Of a DNA stretch of 64,000 bases, positions 18,304 through 25,650 are shown piece after piece; the first letter of the stretch is position 1, and each line of letters begins with the position of its first letter. Location of the stretch: NCBI GenBank assembly GCA_902465155.1, contig CABQLY010000005.1, positions 72,376 to 136,375 of the forward strand. Reading direction: 5' to 3'. A model generated the notes under the pieces. It saw nothing but the letters and a program-made list of their open reading frames with translations. It had not been told where the DNA came from and made no database searches. The position numbers and the translations under genes were made by a program. The DNA is from an uncultured Oscillospiraceae bacterium (GTDB lineage: Bacteria > Bacillota > Clostridia > Oscillospirales > Acutalibacteraceae).

Positions 18304-18332
18304 TTGACACCGGTTTAAAAATGCAGTAAAAT
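18304..18332 (+). promoter_or_regulatory. Sigma-A promoter of the SpaA-fold lipoprotein gene
   Basis: Perfect TTGACA, 17 nt, TAAAAT; SD GGAGCG and ATG follow about 65 nt later. Confidence 0.85.
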
Positions 18333-18396
18333 AAGAAAAGTTTGGCTGCCCGTTTGCGGAAACCTTAAGGGCAATTAAAATTATTGGAGCGTATTT

Positions 18397-20004
18397 ATGA
18401 AAAAACAAACCGTTACCGTAACTTTTGCCGTTTTACTTAGCTTTTGTCTGGCCTTTTGTGCCGGATGCGCCAAAAGCGGCAAAACCGCCGCTGTTAGCAG
18501 TACAGAAACCCAATTGTCGGAAAGCAGCAGCGCGGTAGAAAATTCTTTAGAAAGCACCGCAGCGTCACGCTCGGCCGAGGTTATTACCTCCTCACTTACC
18601 GCCGAGGACGCCGCCGAAACCGTTTTGCCGCGTGCGGCGAGCAGCGCTAAGGCAAGCAAGGTGGCAAAGCCGGCTGCCAAGGTGCGCACGGTTGCCCCGG
18701 CAGCTGCAATTTTTAACACCCACAAGCAAAGTAATAATTTAGATATTGACCATAATGTTTTTATGGATGCATTGGAGTACACCGGTTACAATCTTAAAAA
18801 GCACCGGGCCGACGGAAATATGTGGAAGTACATTTACGCGGCCGACAAGCGCGGCATGGGTTACCTTTCACCCATTAGCTACGGCGGGGCCAGCAGCGGG
18901 TACGAGGTTACCGGCGGTAAGCCGGATGTTGCGGCCATGGCCAAAAAGGGCGGACTGGTTTGTGCCTCTTACGTAACTTATGTTTACTTTAATTATTTGC
19001 CCAATGTTGCCGGCATTAGCACCAGTATGTTAGACAGGCCCGCCAAGCCCATTAACGCGAACGACTGGAAAATTGCGGCCGGCAAGTGGGTGCAAAAGGG
19101 GTATTCCAGGTACATTCCGTTTACCGCTAAAATTCTGCCCTCTAAATACACGGTTTTTCACTGCGCCCAAACGGTTCCAATTGGCTCAATTTTAATTTTC
19201 GCCGACGCTAAAAAAGCTGCGAATAATGGAACGCATGTAGCCATTTACGGCGGCTTTAAAAACGGCTACAATTGGGTGTACCATGTTGGCAACGCCAACG
19301 GGCCGGAGTTTTGTGCCATTGAGCGCATGGGCTTTGGGCCGGACCCGCAGCGCCTAATTCAAATTATTACGCCGCCAAGCGTAGCGCAATACGCCGCCAG
19401 CTTAGAGGTAACGGTTTTGGATGACGCCGGTACCGCCCTAAGCGGCGTTCGGCTTACTGCTAAAAACCACAAAAACGGCAAAAGCTATTCGTTAGGCGTT
19501 ACCAACCAAAGCGGTAAGGCAACTGCCAAAGATTTACCCTTTGGCCAGTACACGGTTACCCAAACGGTTTTAGGCGGGTACACCGGCCAAAGCAGCTACA
19601 CCGTAACGCTTACCGGCAAGGGCAACGCAAAGGGCAGCTTAAAAATTGTTAACACCCGCAAAATGGGGGCTATTACCGTTGCGGTAACCGGGCCAAACGG
19701 CGCACCGTTAGCCGGTGCCGTTTTTGCTGTGCTAAACAGTCAGGGTAAAGAGGTTGCCCGCCTTGGCCCAACCGGGGCCGACGGTAAAGCAACCCTAACC
19801 GGCAGCAAAAGCGTTCCGCTTTATTTTGGCAGCTACACGCTAAAGCAGTGTACCGCGCCAAAGGGCTACCTTTTAAACGAAAAGGCTTTTACTGTAGCAT
19901 TCAGCGAGTCCAACAGCAAAGTAATCCTTAGCCTGCAAAACGCCGCCGATTTAGCCGGGCCGGAAACCTCCAGCGGGGCAACCGCCGCTGAAAGGGCAGA
20001 ATAA
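18397..20004 (+). CDS. Lipoprotein with CHAP/NlpC-like amidase domain and two SpaA-like folds
   Basis: 535 residues. The signal peptide ends in a lipobox-like CAGC (Cys about 25), predicting a membrane lipoprotein. A Ser/Ala-rich spacer (about 28-110) follows. The middle domain (about 115-330) has candidate Cys in GLVCASYVTYVYFNY and His in GTHVAIYGGF, as in CHAP/NlpC/P60 peptidoglycan hydrolases. Two C-terminal prealbumin-like repeats (about 335-420 and 424-515) match SpaA/Cna-B folds, the second with FGSYTLKQCTAPKGYLLN. No LPXTG sortase motif was found, so anchoring is by lipid. Role in wall remodelling is inferred. Confidence 0.78.
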   Translation: MKKQTVTVTFAVLLSFCLAFCAGCAKSGKTAAVSSTETQLSESSSAVENSLESTAASRSAEVITSSLTAEDAAETVLPRAASSAKASKVAKPAAKVRTVAPAAAIFNTHKQSNNLDIDHNVFMDALEYTGYNLKKHRADGNMWKYIYAADKRGMGYLSPISYGGASSGYEVTGGKPDVAAMAKKGGLVCASYVTYVYFNYLPNVAGISTSMLDRPAKPINANDWKIAAGKWVQKGYSRYIPFTAKILPSKYTVFHCAQTVPIGSILIFADAKKAANNGTHVAIYGGFKNGYNWVYHVGNANGPEFCAIERMGFGPDPQRLIQIITPPSVAQYAASLEVTVLDDAGTALSGVRLTAKNHKNGKSYSLGVTNQSGKATAKDLPFGQYTVTQTVLGGYTGQSSYTVTLTGKGNAKGSLKIVNTRKMGAITVAVTGPNGAPLAGAVFAVLNSQGKEVARLGPTGADGKATLTGSKSVPLYFGSYTLKQCTAPKGYLLNEKAFTVAFSESNSKVILSLQNAADLAGPETSSGATAAERAE

Positions 20005-20050
20005 CCCTGAAAATATTAAAGGTTTAAAATAAGCACCCTAAAAGTTTAGA

Positions 20051-20092
20051 AAGCACCCCAAAGATTAAGGATTTTTGGGGTGCTTATTTTTT
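20051..20092 (+). terminator. Terminator after the SpaA-fold lipoprotein gene
   Basis: Stem AAGCACCCCAAA/TTTGGGGTGCTT followed by six T residues; it also lies downstream of the small minus-strand ORF at 20099-20230. Confidence 0.9.
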
Positions 20093-20098
20093 GGTGCC

Positions 20099-20230
20099 TT
20101 ATTCACTGCTTTTTTGCAAACTTATCCGGCAGAGGGGGATACCGTCCGAGGACATCTCCAACCATCCGTTGCCGTCCACCTTGGCGTCGTACCGAGCTTT
20201 GAGCCGTTTGGCTAATTCTTTCTGTAGCAT
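20099..20230 (-). CDS. Small ORF (43 aa), unrecognised, possibly foreign remnant
   Basis: 43 residues starting MLQKELAKRLKARYD and ending in a stop before the terminator hairpin. A good SD (AAAGGAG) lies 8 nt upstream of the ATG. Charged N-terminal helix, no membrane segment, one Cys. Codon choice (ATC, CTC, TCC, CGG) differs from neighbours, which favour ATT, TTA/CTG and CGC. I do not recognise a family; it could be the N-terminal stub of a mobile-element protein or a genuine small protein. It sits downstream of two tRNA-Ser genes behind two hairpins. Confidence 0.5.
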   Translation of the reverse strand: MLQKELAKRLKARYDAKVDGNGWLEMSSDGIPLCRISLQKSSE

Positions 20231-20255
20231 ATTTGATTTCTCCTTTTTAGGGTAA

Positions 20256-20292
20256 TAAAAAAGGCAGATAGATTTTTGCTTTCTATCTGCCT
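20256..20292 (-). terminator. Intrinsic terminator or attenuator before the 43-aa ORF
   Basis: Perfect 10-bp stem AGGCAGATAG/CTATCTGCCT with an 11-nt loop followed on the minus strand by a T run. It lies immediately before the SD of the 43-aa ORF, a position typical of attenuators. Confidence 0.75.
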
Positions 20293-20343
20293 GAGTATCG
20301 GATATTTACTTTTCGGGAGTTCAAGTCTATCCACAAAGGGAAA

Positions 20344-20388
20344 ACGGCGATTTTACATCTGTGTTTTGGTACAGAGAAAAATCGCCGT
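20344..20388. other. Strong hairpin in the leader of the 43-aa ORF
   Basis: 11-bp perfect outer stem ACGGCGATTTT/AAAATCGCCGT with an inner TCTGT/ACAGA pairing. It has no T run of its own and lies between the tRNA terminator and the attenuator-like hairpin. Confidence 0.7.
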
Positions 20389-20396
20389 ATGGGTAG

Positions 20397-20424
20397 CAAA
20401 AAAGCCCGATATATTCGGGCTTTT
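20397..20424 (-). terminator. Terminator of the tRNA-Ser transcript
   Basis: Stem AAAAGCCCGA/TCGGGCTTTT with a T run on the minus strand, 32 nt after the tRNA-Ser(GCT) 3' end. A further 7-bp hairpin GGAGACA/TGTCTCC (20429-20449) lies between. Confidence 0.85.
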
Positions 20425-20455
20425 CGCAGGAGACATCTTTTTTGTCTCCACATTA

Positions 20456-20546
20456 TGGCGGAGAAGGGGAGACTCGAACTCCCGCGCCGGTTGCCCGACC
20501 TACGCCCTTAGCAGGGGCGCCTCGTCACCAACTTGAGTACTTCTCC
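20456..20546 (-). tRNA. tRNA-Ser (anticodon GCT)
   Basis: 91 nt with a 7-bp acceptor stem GGAGAAG/CTTCTCC, long variable arm typical of class II tRNA-Ser, anticodon GCT in CTGCTAA, T arm GTTCGAGTC and encoded GCCA 3' end. Reads AGC/AGT serine codons. Cotranscribed with the upstream tRNA-Ser(TGA). Confidence 0.97.
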
Positions 20547-20570
20547 ATGGTAACAAAAATAAGTATATAA

Positions 20571-20657
20571 TGGCGGAGAGAAAGGGATTCGAACCCTTGG
20601 CTCTTGCGAGTCACTGGTTTTCAAGACCAGCTCCTTAAACCACTCGGACATCTCTCC
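20571..20657 (-). tRNA. tRNA-Ser (anticodon TGA)
   Basis: 87 nt, acceptor GGAGAGA/TCTCTCC, class II variable arm, anticodon TGA in CTTGAAA, T arm GTTCGAATC and encoded GCCA end. Reads TCN serine codons. First gene of the two-tRNA transcript. Confidence 0.97.
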
Positions 20658-20674
20658 AACCAGCGTGCCAGAAC

Positions 20675-20703
20675 ATTATAACACAAAGCGTTATAATTGT
20701 CAA
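20675..20703 (-). promoter_or_regulatory. Sigma-A promoter of the tRNA-Ser pair
   Basis: On the minus strand TTGACA, 17 nt, TATAAT: full consensus, 18 nt before the mature tRNA 5' end. Confidence 0.92.
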
Positions 20704-20826
20704 CGCCTTGAGGGCAATTTTTTTGCGTTTTAACCAAATTTGGTAAAGCAGCGCCGCTTTGCGGCTTTGGTACAAAAAAATACGGCGCCAAAAGGCGGCC
20801 CGGCAGGGTTTACCGCCGGGCGCAAT

Positions 20827-21066
20827 TTAAGGGTTATTGCCGCTTTCTAAAATGCTTTCATAATCGGTTTTTAAAATTTGCTTTAGTAAAACAATTTCAT
20901 CCGGGTATAAATGCCGCTGCCCAACCTCAATTTTAGCCAGTGCGCTGCGGGTAATATCGCACCCCGCCAGCTGCAATTTGGCAGCCAAAACATCCTGCGT
21001 CATGGCGGCCTGCTCACGCAGCCTACGAATGTTTTGGCCAATGCGTGCTTCTGTTGCGTTATTCAT
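20827..21066 (-). CDS. XRE-family helix-turn-helix regulator
   Basis: 79 residues forming a single HTH_3 domain: IGQNIRRLREQAAMTQDVLAAKL, then ITRSALAKIEVGQRHLYPDEIVLL. It has no C-terminal sensing domain, like small autoregulatory repressors. ATG at 21066 is preferred over an upstream TTG/ATG extension because AGGAGG lies 6 nt before it. It is divergent from the Cys-rich small gene at 21206; the dyad at 21159-21186 between them is a plausible operator. Confidence 0.88.
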   Translation of the reverse strand: MNNATEARIGQNIRRLREQAAMTQDVLAAKLQLAGCDITRSALAKIEVGQRHLYPDEIVLLKQILKTDYESILESGNNP

Positions 21067-21129
21067 ATCCGGCCTCCTGCTGCTATGGCAAGCGTGCCCT
21101 GCAGCTTGCACTTATTTCGGCACAAGCCG

Positions 21130-21158
21130 TTGACTTTATTATAAAGAAATGCTATACT
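21130..21158 (+). promoter_or_regulatory. Sigma-A promoter of the Cys-rich small gene
   Basis: TTGACT, 17 nt, TATACT, with the -10 touching the dyad at 21159. Confidence 0.85.
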
Positions 21159-21186
21159 GTTTTTGCACCTATTTGGGTGCAAAAAC
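21159..21186. promoter_or_regulatory. 11-bp inverted repeat at the transcription start: candidate operator
   Basis: GTTTTTGCACC and GGTGCAAAAAC, separated by 6 nt, begin directly after the -10 box. No T run follows, so it is not a terminator. The position fits repression by the adjacent XRE regulator, though that link is inference. Confidence 0.6.
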
Positions 21187-21205
21187 AGAAAAGGGGTATG
21201 AATAA

Positions 21206-21391
21206 ATGTTCCACTGCCCGTATTTGGCCGCCCTGTTAAAACAAGACCCGCTTTTGCAAAAAAATTATTACTGTGTGGCCGAAAACAAGTTCCTTACAAA
21301 CGCGCAGGCAAACTATTTGTGCCAAACCAAGTACAGCGATTTTTCGGTTTGCCCCATTTACCGTGCGCGGCGCAGCCCAAAGCGCCTGTAA
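21206..21391 (+). CDS. Small Cys-rich protein, probable metal binder
   Basis: 61 residues with evenly spaced Cys: HCPYLAAL, then YYCVAEN, NYLCQTKY and SVCPIYRARR. This C-P-Y/F...C...C...CPIY layout recurs in small uncharacterised bacterial proteins and tails of regulatory proteins, and suggests a four-Cys zinc or Fe-S site. SD AAGGGG lies 11 nt upstream of the ATG. It has its own sigma-A promoter and dyad and is divergent from the XRE regulator. Function is not known. Confidence 0.65.
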   Translation: MFHCPYLAALLKQDPLLQKNYYCVAENKFLTNAQANYLCQTKYSDFSVCPIYRARRSPKRL

Positions 21392-21464
21392 CCCTTTGCC
21401 CACGCTTTTAAAGTTTAATTTTTAAATTATTACTTAATTTTTAGCTTGAAAATTAATTTAAAAA

Positions 21465-22109
21465 TTATTTATTTTCGTTTTTAAAGAACTGTTGAATTTT
21501 TACTTTAACCTCCTCGTAAAGCTCGGCGCTTTTAAAGGCAATTTTGTAGCGCTGCGGCTGCTCGGCAATTTCGGCCGCCTTTTTTGGCACCGCCTGCTCC
21601 AGCCCTTGGCTTTCGGTTGCCGCCGGAACGCACAAAGCGGGGAACAGCACGCACCACCAGTTTTTACCCTGTGCGCTGCCAATCAACACCCGCACGGCGT
21701 CGTATTCTCCGGCCGGCAGCGAAAAGCCGGTGTAGTGCCGGGTGTTAAATTCGCTTTTGCCCAGCTCTACGGTAACGGGGTCGTTGCAGCCGTGGCGGCG
21801 CAGCTCGTCCTCGGCCAATTGCTTTAATTGCGGTAAGCGCTGCTGCGCCTGCTGCAGGGCCTGGGTTTTGTTTTGGGCGGTTTCAAACAGGCCGGCCGTT
21901 TCTTTTAACAAACGGTCGCGCACGGTTAGCTTTAGGGCTTGGTCGGCCGCTGAGTTAGAATTAGCCAAAATGTGCAGCCGCAGCACATTTTGCCTTAAAA
22001 CATTGCACTTTGCCTGAAAGCCGGCAAAGCTAAGCAGCACCGCCGTAACAAAACCGCACAGCATTGCCAGCGTAAGGGTTTTTACAGATATGTTTTTAAA
22101 AAATTGCAT
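21465..22109 (-). CDS. spoIIR: Stage II sporulation protein R
   Basis: 214 residues. Secreted from the forespore, SpoIIR triggers SpoIIGA to process pro-sigma-E in the mother cell. An N-terminal membrane/signal segment (about 12-30, LTLAMLCGFVTAVLLSFAGF) is followed by the family block VLRLHILANSNSAADQALKL (about 42-61), then the conserved beta-rich domain with WWCVLFPALC. ATG at 22109; its SD (TTAGGAG) is inside one arm of a long inverted repeat (22110-22201). Confidence 0.93.
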   Translation of the reverse strand: MQFFKNISVKTLTLAMLCGFVTAVLLSFAGFQAKCNVLRQNVLRLHILANSNSAADQALKLTVRDRLLKETAGLFETAQNKTQALQQAQQRLPQLKQLAEDELRRHGCNDPVTVELGKSEFNTRHYTGFSLPAGEYDAVRVLIGSAQGKNWWCVLFPALCVPAATESQGLEQAVPKKAAEIAEQPQRYKIAFKSAELYEEVKVKIQQFFKNENK

Positions 22110-22201
22110 AAAAAAGCTCCTAACATAATTTTTAAAAGAAACGGGCGATTTTGGTTTTAACGCCGGTTTTCAATTGCAATTATGTTATTGGAGCTTTTTT
22201 T
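22110..22201. promoter_or_regulatory. Long imperfect inverted repeat covering the spoIIR ribosome binding site
   Basis: Arms 22110-22130 and 22178-22201 pair over about 20 bp (AAAAAAGCTCC.TAACATAATT against its complement, with a 2-nt bulge), separated by about 47 nt. In spoIIR mRNA the 3' arm contains the SD and a T run ending at the ATG. It could act as a terminator for the upstream gene, as an RBS occluder, or both. Confidence 0.6.
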
Positions 22202-22220
22202 GTGTTTTATTCAGTTTATT

Positions 22221-24290
22221 TTAGTTGTTATTCTCGCGGCCAACATAAAGCGGAATGGTGTAGCTTTGCATATACCGAATGGGCAGCTCTTGCTGCTTTA
22301 GCTCGCGCGTTACGCCGTTTTGCGTTTCGCGCACCGCAATGGGCCACTGCTGTTCAATCGTCATACCAAAAGTAGAGGCAAAAACCGAAACATTAGATTG
22401 GTTATTAATAATCGCCGGCAGCGGCTTGTTCAGGCCAATGGCAAACACAGCGCCCAGCACCTCGGTGCTGCCGTGGTTTAAGGTTTCAAAGGCGGTGCCC
22501 TCCTCCTCGGTTTTGCAGCCCAGCACCCAAAGCTTGCTGCCGTTGTTTACAACCTCGTGCAGGGAGCGCTCGGGGTTAATTTGCCGGCAATAAACCTCTT
22601 GCCCGTTAAAGGCAAAGCAGGGAACCGCGCGGTCGTAGGGGAATTTTTCCTCCCCCGGGAGGGGTTCGGTGCGAGCGCCGGCACCGGGAATACCGCCAAT
22701 GGTGCAGCCGGTGTTTTCCATAAACACCTTTCCGCCGGGTACGGTGTTAAAGTAAATGGAGGCGGCTTGCACATGCACATCACTGAAAATAACCGTTCGC
22801 TTGCAGGCGTGCTCTACTAAGGTCATGTAGCCGTAGAATTTTTCCCACGCAAAAAGGTCCTCAATAATTAGCGGGGCGGCAGACTCCTGCCGAATTAAAA
22901 ACGCGCCGGTGTGGTGCATTTTTGTTAATTCCTCGCCCGCAAGCAGATCGCCATACATAAAGTTTACGCGGCGAACGGTTGCCGGAATTTCAATTACGCC
23001 GTTAATTTTAAAGCGGCCGGGGTTAAAGTAAACGGTTGGCTTTCCGCTTTGCATGGCGCGGCGAATGGCCTCGGTGTCGTCGGTTATGCCGTCGCCAACC
23101 GCGCCAAACTCCTGCACGCTAACCCAGTCCTCCGGGTTGTCCCACGGTACTTCGGGCGTTTCTAAAACCGGCAGATTAAGGGAGAGGGGAGTGGTGCCCT
23201 CAAACAGCGTTTTGGGCCCGTGCGAGCTGTATTCTTTTAAATAGCCGTCTATGGGCTCCGGGCGCATAAAGCTCCAGCCCTTATCTAAAATATGCTCGTA
23301 CCCCTCGGCTTTAATGTTGCGCAAAAACAGCTGACCAAAGGAGTGCCGAATGGCCACATCCTGCTCGGCCCCGCCAAGCAGCTGGGCGTCTATTAAGCTT
23401 ACAAAGGCGGTAAAGCCATCTACCTTTAAGGCCGAAACGCTGTTTTCGCTGTGTAAATCACGAATAAATACGGCGTTGTTGCCAACATAAAACCCGGTGC
23501 GCTTTTGGTGCTTTAGCACAATGTGCTCAAAGGTGGTGTACAAATACTGCGACATAATTTTAATGCCGTAATTAAAGCCAATAACCTCAACATTTTTGGC
23601 GTAGCAGGCCGAAACCTTGTCGTGCAGCACCGAAAGCCCGGTGTTGCCGCGGTATTCCGGGTCGGAGGAAAGAATTTTAACATTCCTTAGCGCGCCGGTG
23701 TTGTTGGCAAAGTAGCGAATACCGGTGGCGCCGGGGTTGCCGCTGCCAACATCTACCGTAATGTTTTCAAACATATTGGTCATGGCAATGTTCGAGGCCT
23801 CGCCCTGCATAAAGCAAATTACCGGGCGGTCGTTGCCAAATTCAAAACCGGGGCAGTGGTCTTTTAATTTAATAACTACGCCGTCACGGCTTTGGCCCAT
23901 AAACCGCAGCTGGCAGTTCATTTCCAAATGGCGCAGGTCGCAAATAATGTTGCGAAACTCCTCCATTTCGTAGGAAATGGTGTCGCTTACCAAATAGGTT
24001 CCGTTGGGAAAATAAATAATTCTGGAGGGGGGCAGCTGCTCGGGAAAAATAACATTGCAGCGGCCGTCCACCTTGCGAATTTCAAAGGATATTAGCGCGT
24101 TGGGGTCGGGCATTTGCTCTAACTTTGCTTTGGTTTTGTAAAACTCCTTTTCGTAGGCGCCTAAAATATTGTTTACAATTTGGCGCAGCGCCGCGGTACA
24201 GTCCTTTTGGCCGGTATTGTCTAAGCAATAGGGCGGCTTTGTTACATCAATAATGGCGCTGCACTGCGCCGGGTAGCGGTAGTTTTCCAT
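22221..24290 (-). CDS. Duplicated pectate-lyase-fold (GH28-related) protein
   Basis: 689 residues with two right-handed beta-helix units. The N-terminal unit starts CSAIIDVTKPPYCLDNTG and the second starts VSVQEFGAVGDGITDDTEAI (about 390), the hallmark of Pectate_lyase_3/GH28-related domains that act on or bind polysaccharide. No signal peptide is visible, so the protein appears cytosolic or is exported by another route. Catalytic residues cannot be assigned. ATG 24290 is chosen for its AAGGAG SD; an upstream in-frame extension lacks one. It precedes spoIIR by 111 nt; functional linkage is doubtful. Confidence 0.75.
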   Translation of the reverse strand: MENYRYPAQCSAIIDVTKPPYCLDNTGQKDCTAALRQIVNNILGAYEKEFYKTKAKLEQMPDPNALISFEIRKVDGRCNVIFPEQLPPSRIIYFPNGTYLVSDTISYEMEEFRNIICDLRHLEMNCQLRFMGQSRDGVVIKLKDHCPGFEFGNDRPVICFMQGEASNIAMTNMFENITVDVGSGNPGATGIRYFANNTGALRNVKILSSDPEYRGNTGLSVLHDKVSACYAKNVEVIGFNYGIKIMSQYLYTTFEHIVLKHQKRTGFYVGNNAVFIRDLHSENSVSALKVDGFTAFVSLIDAQLLGGAEQDVAIRHSFGQLFLRNIKAEGYEHILDKGWSFMRPEPIDGYLKEYSSHGPKTLFEGTTPLSLNLPVLETPEVPWDNPEDWVSVQEFGAVGDGITDDTEAIRRAMQSGKPTVYFNPGRFKINGVIEIPATVRRVNFMYGDLLAGEELTKMHHTGAFLIRQESAAPLIIEDLFAWEKFYGYMTLVEHACKRTVIFSDVHVQAASIYFNTVPGGKVFMENTGCTIGGIPGAGARTEPLPGEEKFPYDRAVPCFAFNGQEVYCRQINPERSLHEVVNNGSKLWVLGCKTEEEGTAFETLNHGSTEVLGAVFAIGLNKPLPAIINNQSNVSVFASTFGMTIEQQWPIAVRETQNGVTRELKQQELPIRYMQSYTIPLYVGRENNN

Positions 24291-24419
24291 TTTAACAATC
24301 TCCTTTTTATACACTGCGCTTTTTCTTAAATCTCCCTGAAAAAGGCAGCGTTTACAGCCGGCGCTTTTGGCTTTTGCCGGCCGAATAAACAAGCGGGCGC
24401 CAAGACGGCGCGGGCCTGT

Positions 24420-25394
24420 TTAATTTTGCTCTAACAGCTTGCGCACCAGCTCTACCACATTTTTTAAGTTGGCCGGCGCACCGCTGCCGTTGTACGAAAC
24501 AACGCTTTCGTTTAGCTCCAAATTGCTTTGCCCGGCGGTGTAGCGGGCCAGCAGAGCGGCGTCTTTTAAATCTAATTCGCCATCGCAGTTAATATCCTGC
24601 TTTTCGGCTGCGTGGTGGTAAATGTTTTTAGCAAAACCGTTTAAGCCCTTTAGGCGAATAAGGGTAGGGTAGTCCCGGTAGGCAACATCAACATCTACAT
24701 TTGTTTTTTGCCCGTTTAGGTAAAGGCCGTCTACCTTGCCGTCGCTGGCGTATTGCCACAGCCCGTAGGCGCTGTAATCAATATCCGGCTTGTCAGAACG
24801 CGGGTAATGTGCCAACCAAATTTCGCACTCTTTTTGAATGGCGTTTAAATCTAAGTAGTTGGTAAACCAATTTTTATTGGCGTAAACGCCGGCCATGTAG
24901 CCGGCCTGCTGCACCTTGCGGGTAAAGGCCAAGGCAATATTGGTGCGCAGCGCGGTGGTTAGGCCGCCTTGGTACTTTTCGTCCTCCATATCGTAATAAA
25001 TAGGGTATTCCAGCTGTTTATTTTTAACAAAACGCAGGCAGTCGGCAGCATCCCGCTCGGCCTCGGCAACGGTTTTAGCGTAGCTGTAATAGTAAACGCC
25101 AATTTTTAACCCGGCGGCTGCGGCGTTTTTGTAATTTAGCTCAAAGTGGGTGTCTGGCAGGGTTTCTTTCTGCGTGTTGCTTAGCCCTTTGCCGGAATAG
25201 CCGGCACGAATAATTACAAACTTTACACCGTCGGCCTTGGCTTTGTTAAAATCAACCGTCTTACCGCTGCCGTAATTGGCGTAGGAAACATCTATGCCCT
25301 TAGCAACAATTTTTTCCTCCCCCGCGGCAAGGGCGCCAAAAGGCACTGCAAAAAGCAGCAGTACAACTGCAAGCAGCGTAAAGGTTTTTTTCAT
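24420..25394 (-). CDS. Secreted GH25 lysozyme with C-terminal dockerin-like region
   Basis: 324 residues. Signal peptide 1-24 (ending GALAAG). The GH25 domain (about 30-250) has GIDVSYANYG at its start, FVIIRAGYSG, the acidic active-site strand YYDMEDE (about 135) and GVYANKNW; GH25 enzymes cut MurNAc-GlcNAc bonds in peptidoglycan. The C-terminus (about 262-320) carries one clear dockerin repeat, DINCDGELDLKDAALLARY, and a decayed second copy (NLKNVVELVRKLL). A dockerin on a muramidase is unusual and suggests surface assembly or a non-cellulosomal use of the module. Monocistronic. Confidence 0.9.
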   Translation of the reverse strand: MKKTFTLLAVVLLLFAVPFGALAAGEEKIVAKGIDVSYANYGSGKTVDFNKAKADGVKFVIIRAGYSGKGLSNTQKETLPDTHFELNYKNAAAAGLKIGVYYYSYAKTVAEAERDAADCLRFVKNKQLEYPIYYDMEDEKYQGGLTTALRTNIALAFTRKVQQAGYMAGVYANKNWFTNYLDLNAIQKECEIWLAHYPRSDKPDIDYSAYGLWQYASDGKVDGLYLNGQKTNVDVDVAYRDYPTLIRLKGLNGFAKNIYHHAAEKQDINCDGELDLKDAALLARYTAGQSNLELNESVVSYNGSGAPANLKNVVELVRKLLEQN

Positions 25395-25454
25395 TTTTCT
25401 TCCTCCAAAAATATGTAACCAAAATCCTTACCGGGCATAGTATGGAATGTAGAC

Positions 25455-25481
25455 GGGAACACGGCAGTGCCGAAAGTTCCC
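25455..25481 (+). promoter_or_regulatory. 5' leader hairpin of the Cys-rich peptide gene
   Basis: Outer stem GGGAAC/GTTCCC encloses a CGGC-AGT-GCCG hairpin, 20 nt before the ATG; the SD (AAGGGAGG) follows it directly. A loose CATAnnnT box lies at 25435-25442 but lacks a clear -35 match, so I do not call a sporulation promoter. Confidence 0.6.
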
Positions 25482-25503
25482 TCCGGAAGGGAGGTTAGCA
25501 AGT

Positions 25504-25629
25504 ATGTGCAACAACTTCTTAGGCGGTAACAACTGTTCTTGGATCTTGATCCTCATTCTGGTTTTGGTTTGCTGTGGTGGCGGCTGCGGCTGCGGCGATT
25601 CCCGCAGCAATGACTGCTGCTGTGGCTAA
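25504..25629 (+). CDS. Cys/Gly-rich small hydrophobic peptide (41 aa)
   Basis: 41 residues: N-terminal MCNNFLGGNNC, one membrane-length hydrophobic stretch (about 13-27, WILILILVLVCC), then GGGCGCGDSRSNDCCCG; nine Cys in all. The layout resembles small Clostridia proteins carried in databases under the odd name chorion class high-cysteine HCB protein 13, and loosely YjcZ-type spore peptides. SD GGAGG precedes the ATG by 9 nt. It is divergent from the GH25 gene. A spore-coat or envelope role is only a guess. Confidence 0.7.
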   Translation: MCNNFLGGNNCSWILILILVLVCCGGGCGCGDSRSNDCCCG

Positions 25630-25650
25630 GCCCCAAAACCGCACGGCGAG

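Noticed and set aside
18124..18318. 64-aa plus-strand frame between trkH and the lipoprotein gene
   Set aside because: No SD, no recognisable motif, and it overlaps the -35 box of the next promoter.
20314..20332. tRNA T-arm-like sequence as an integration (att) scar
   Set aside because: GTTCAAGTC is present but the stem pairs poorly and no duplicated tRNA 3' end was found.
25435..25442. Sigma-E or sigma-K promoter for the Cys-rich peptide
   Set aside because: A CATA box is present but the -35 elements do not fit the required spacing.
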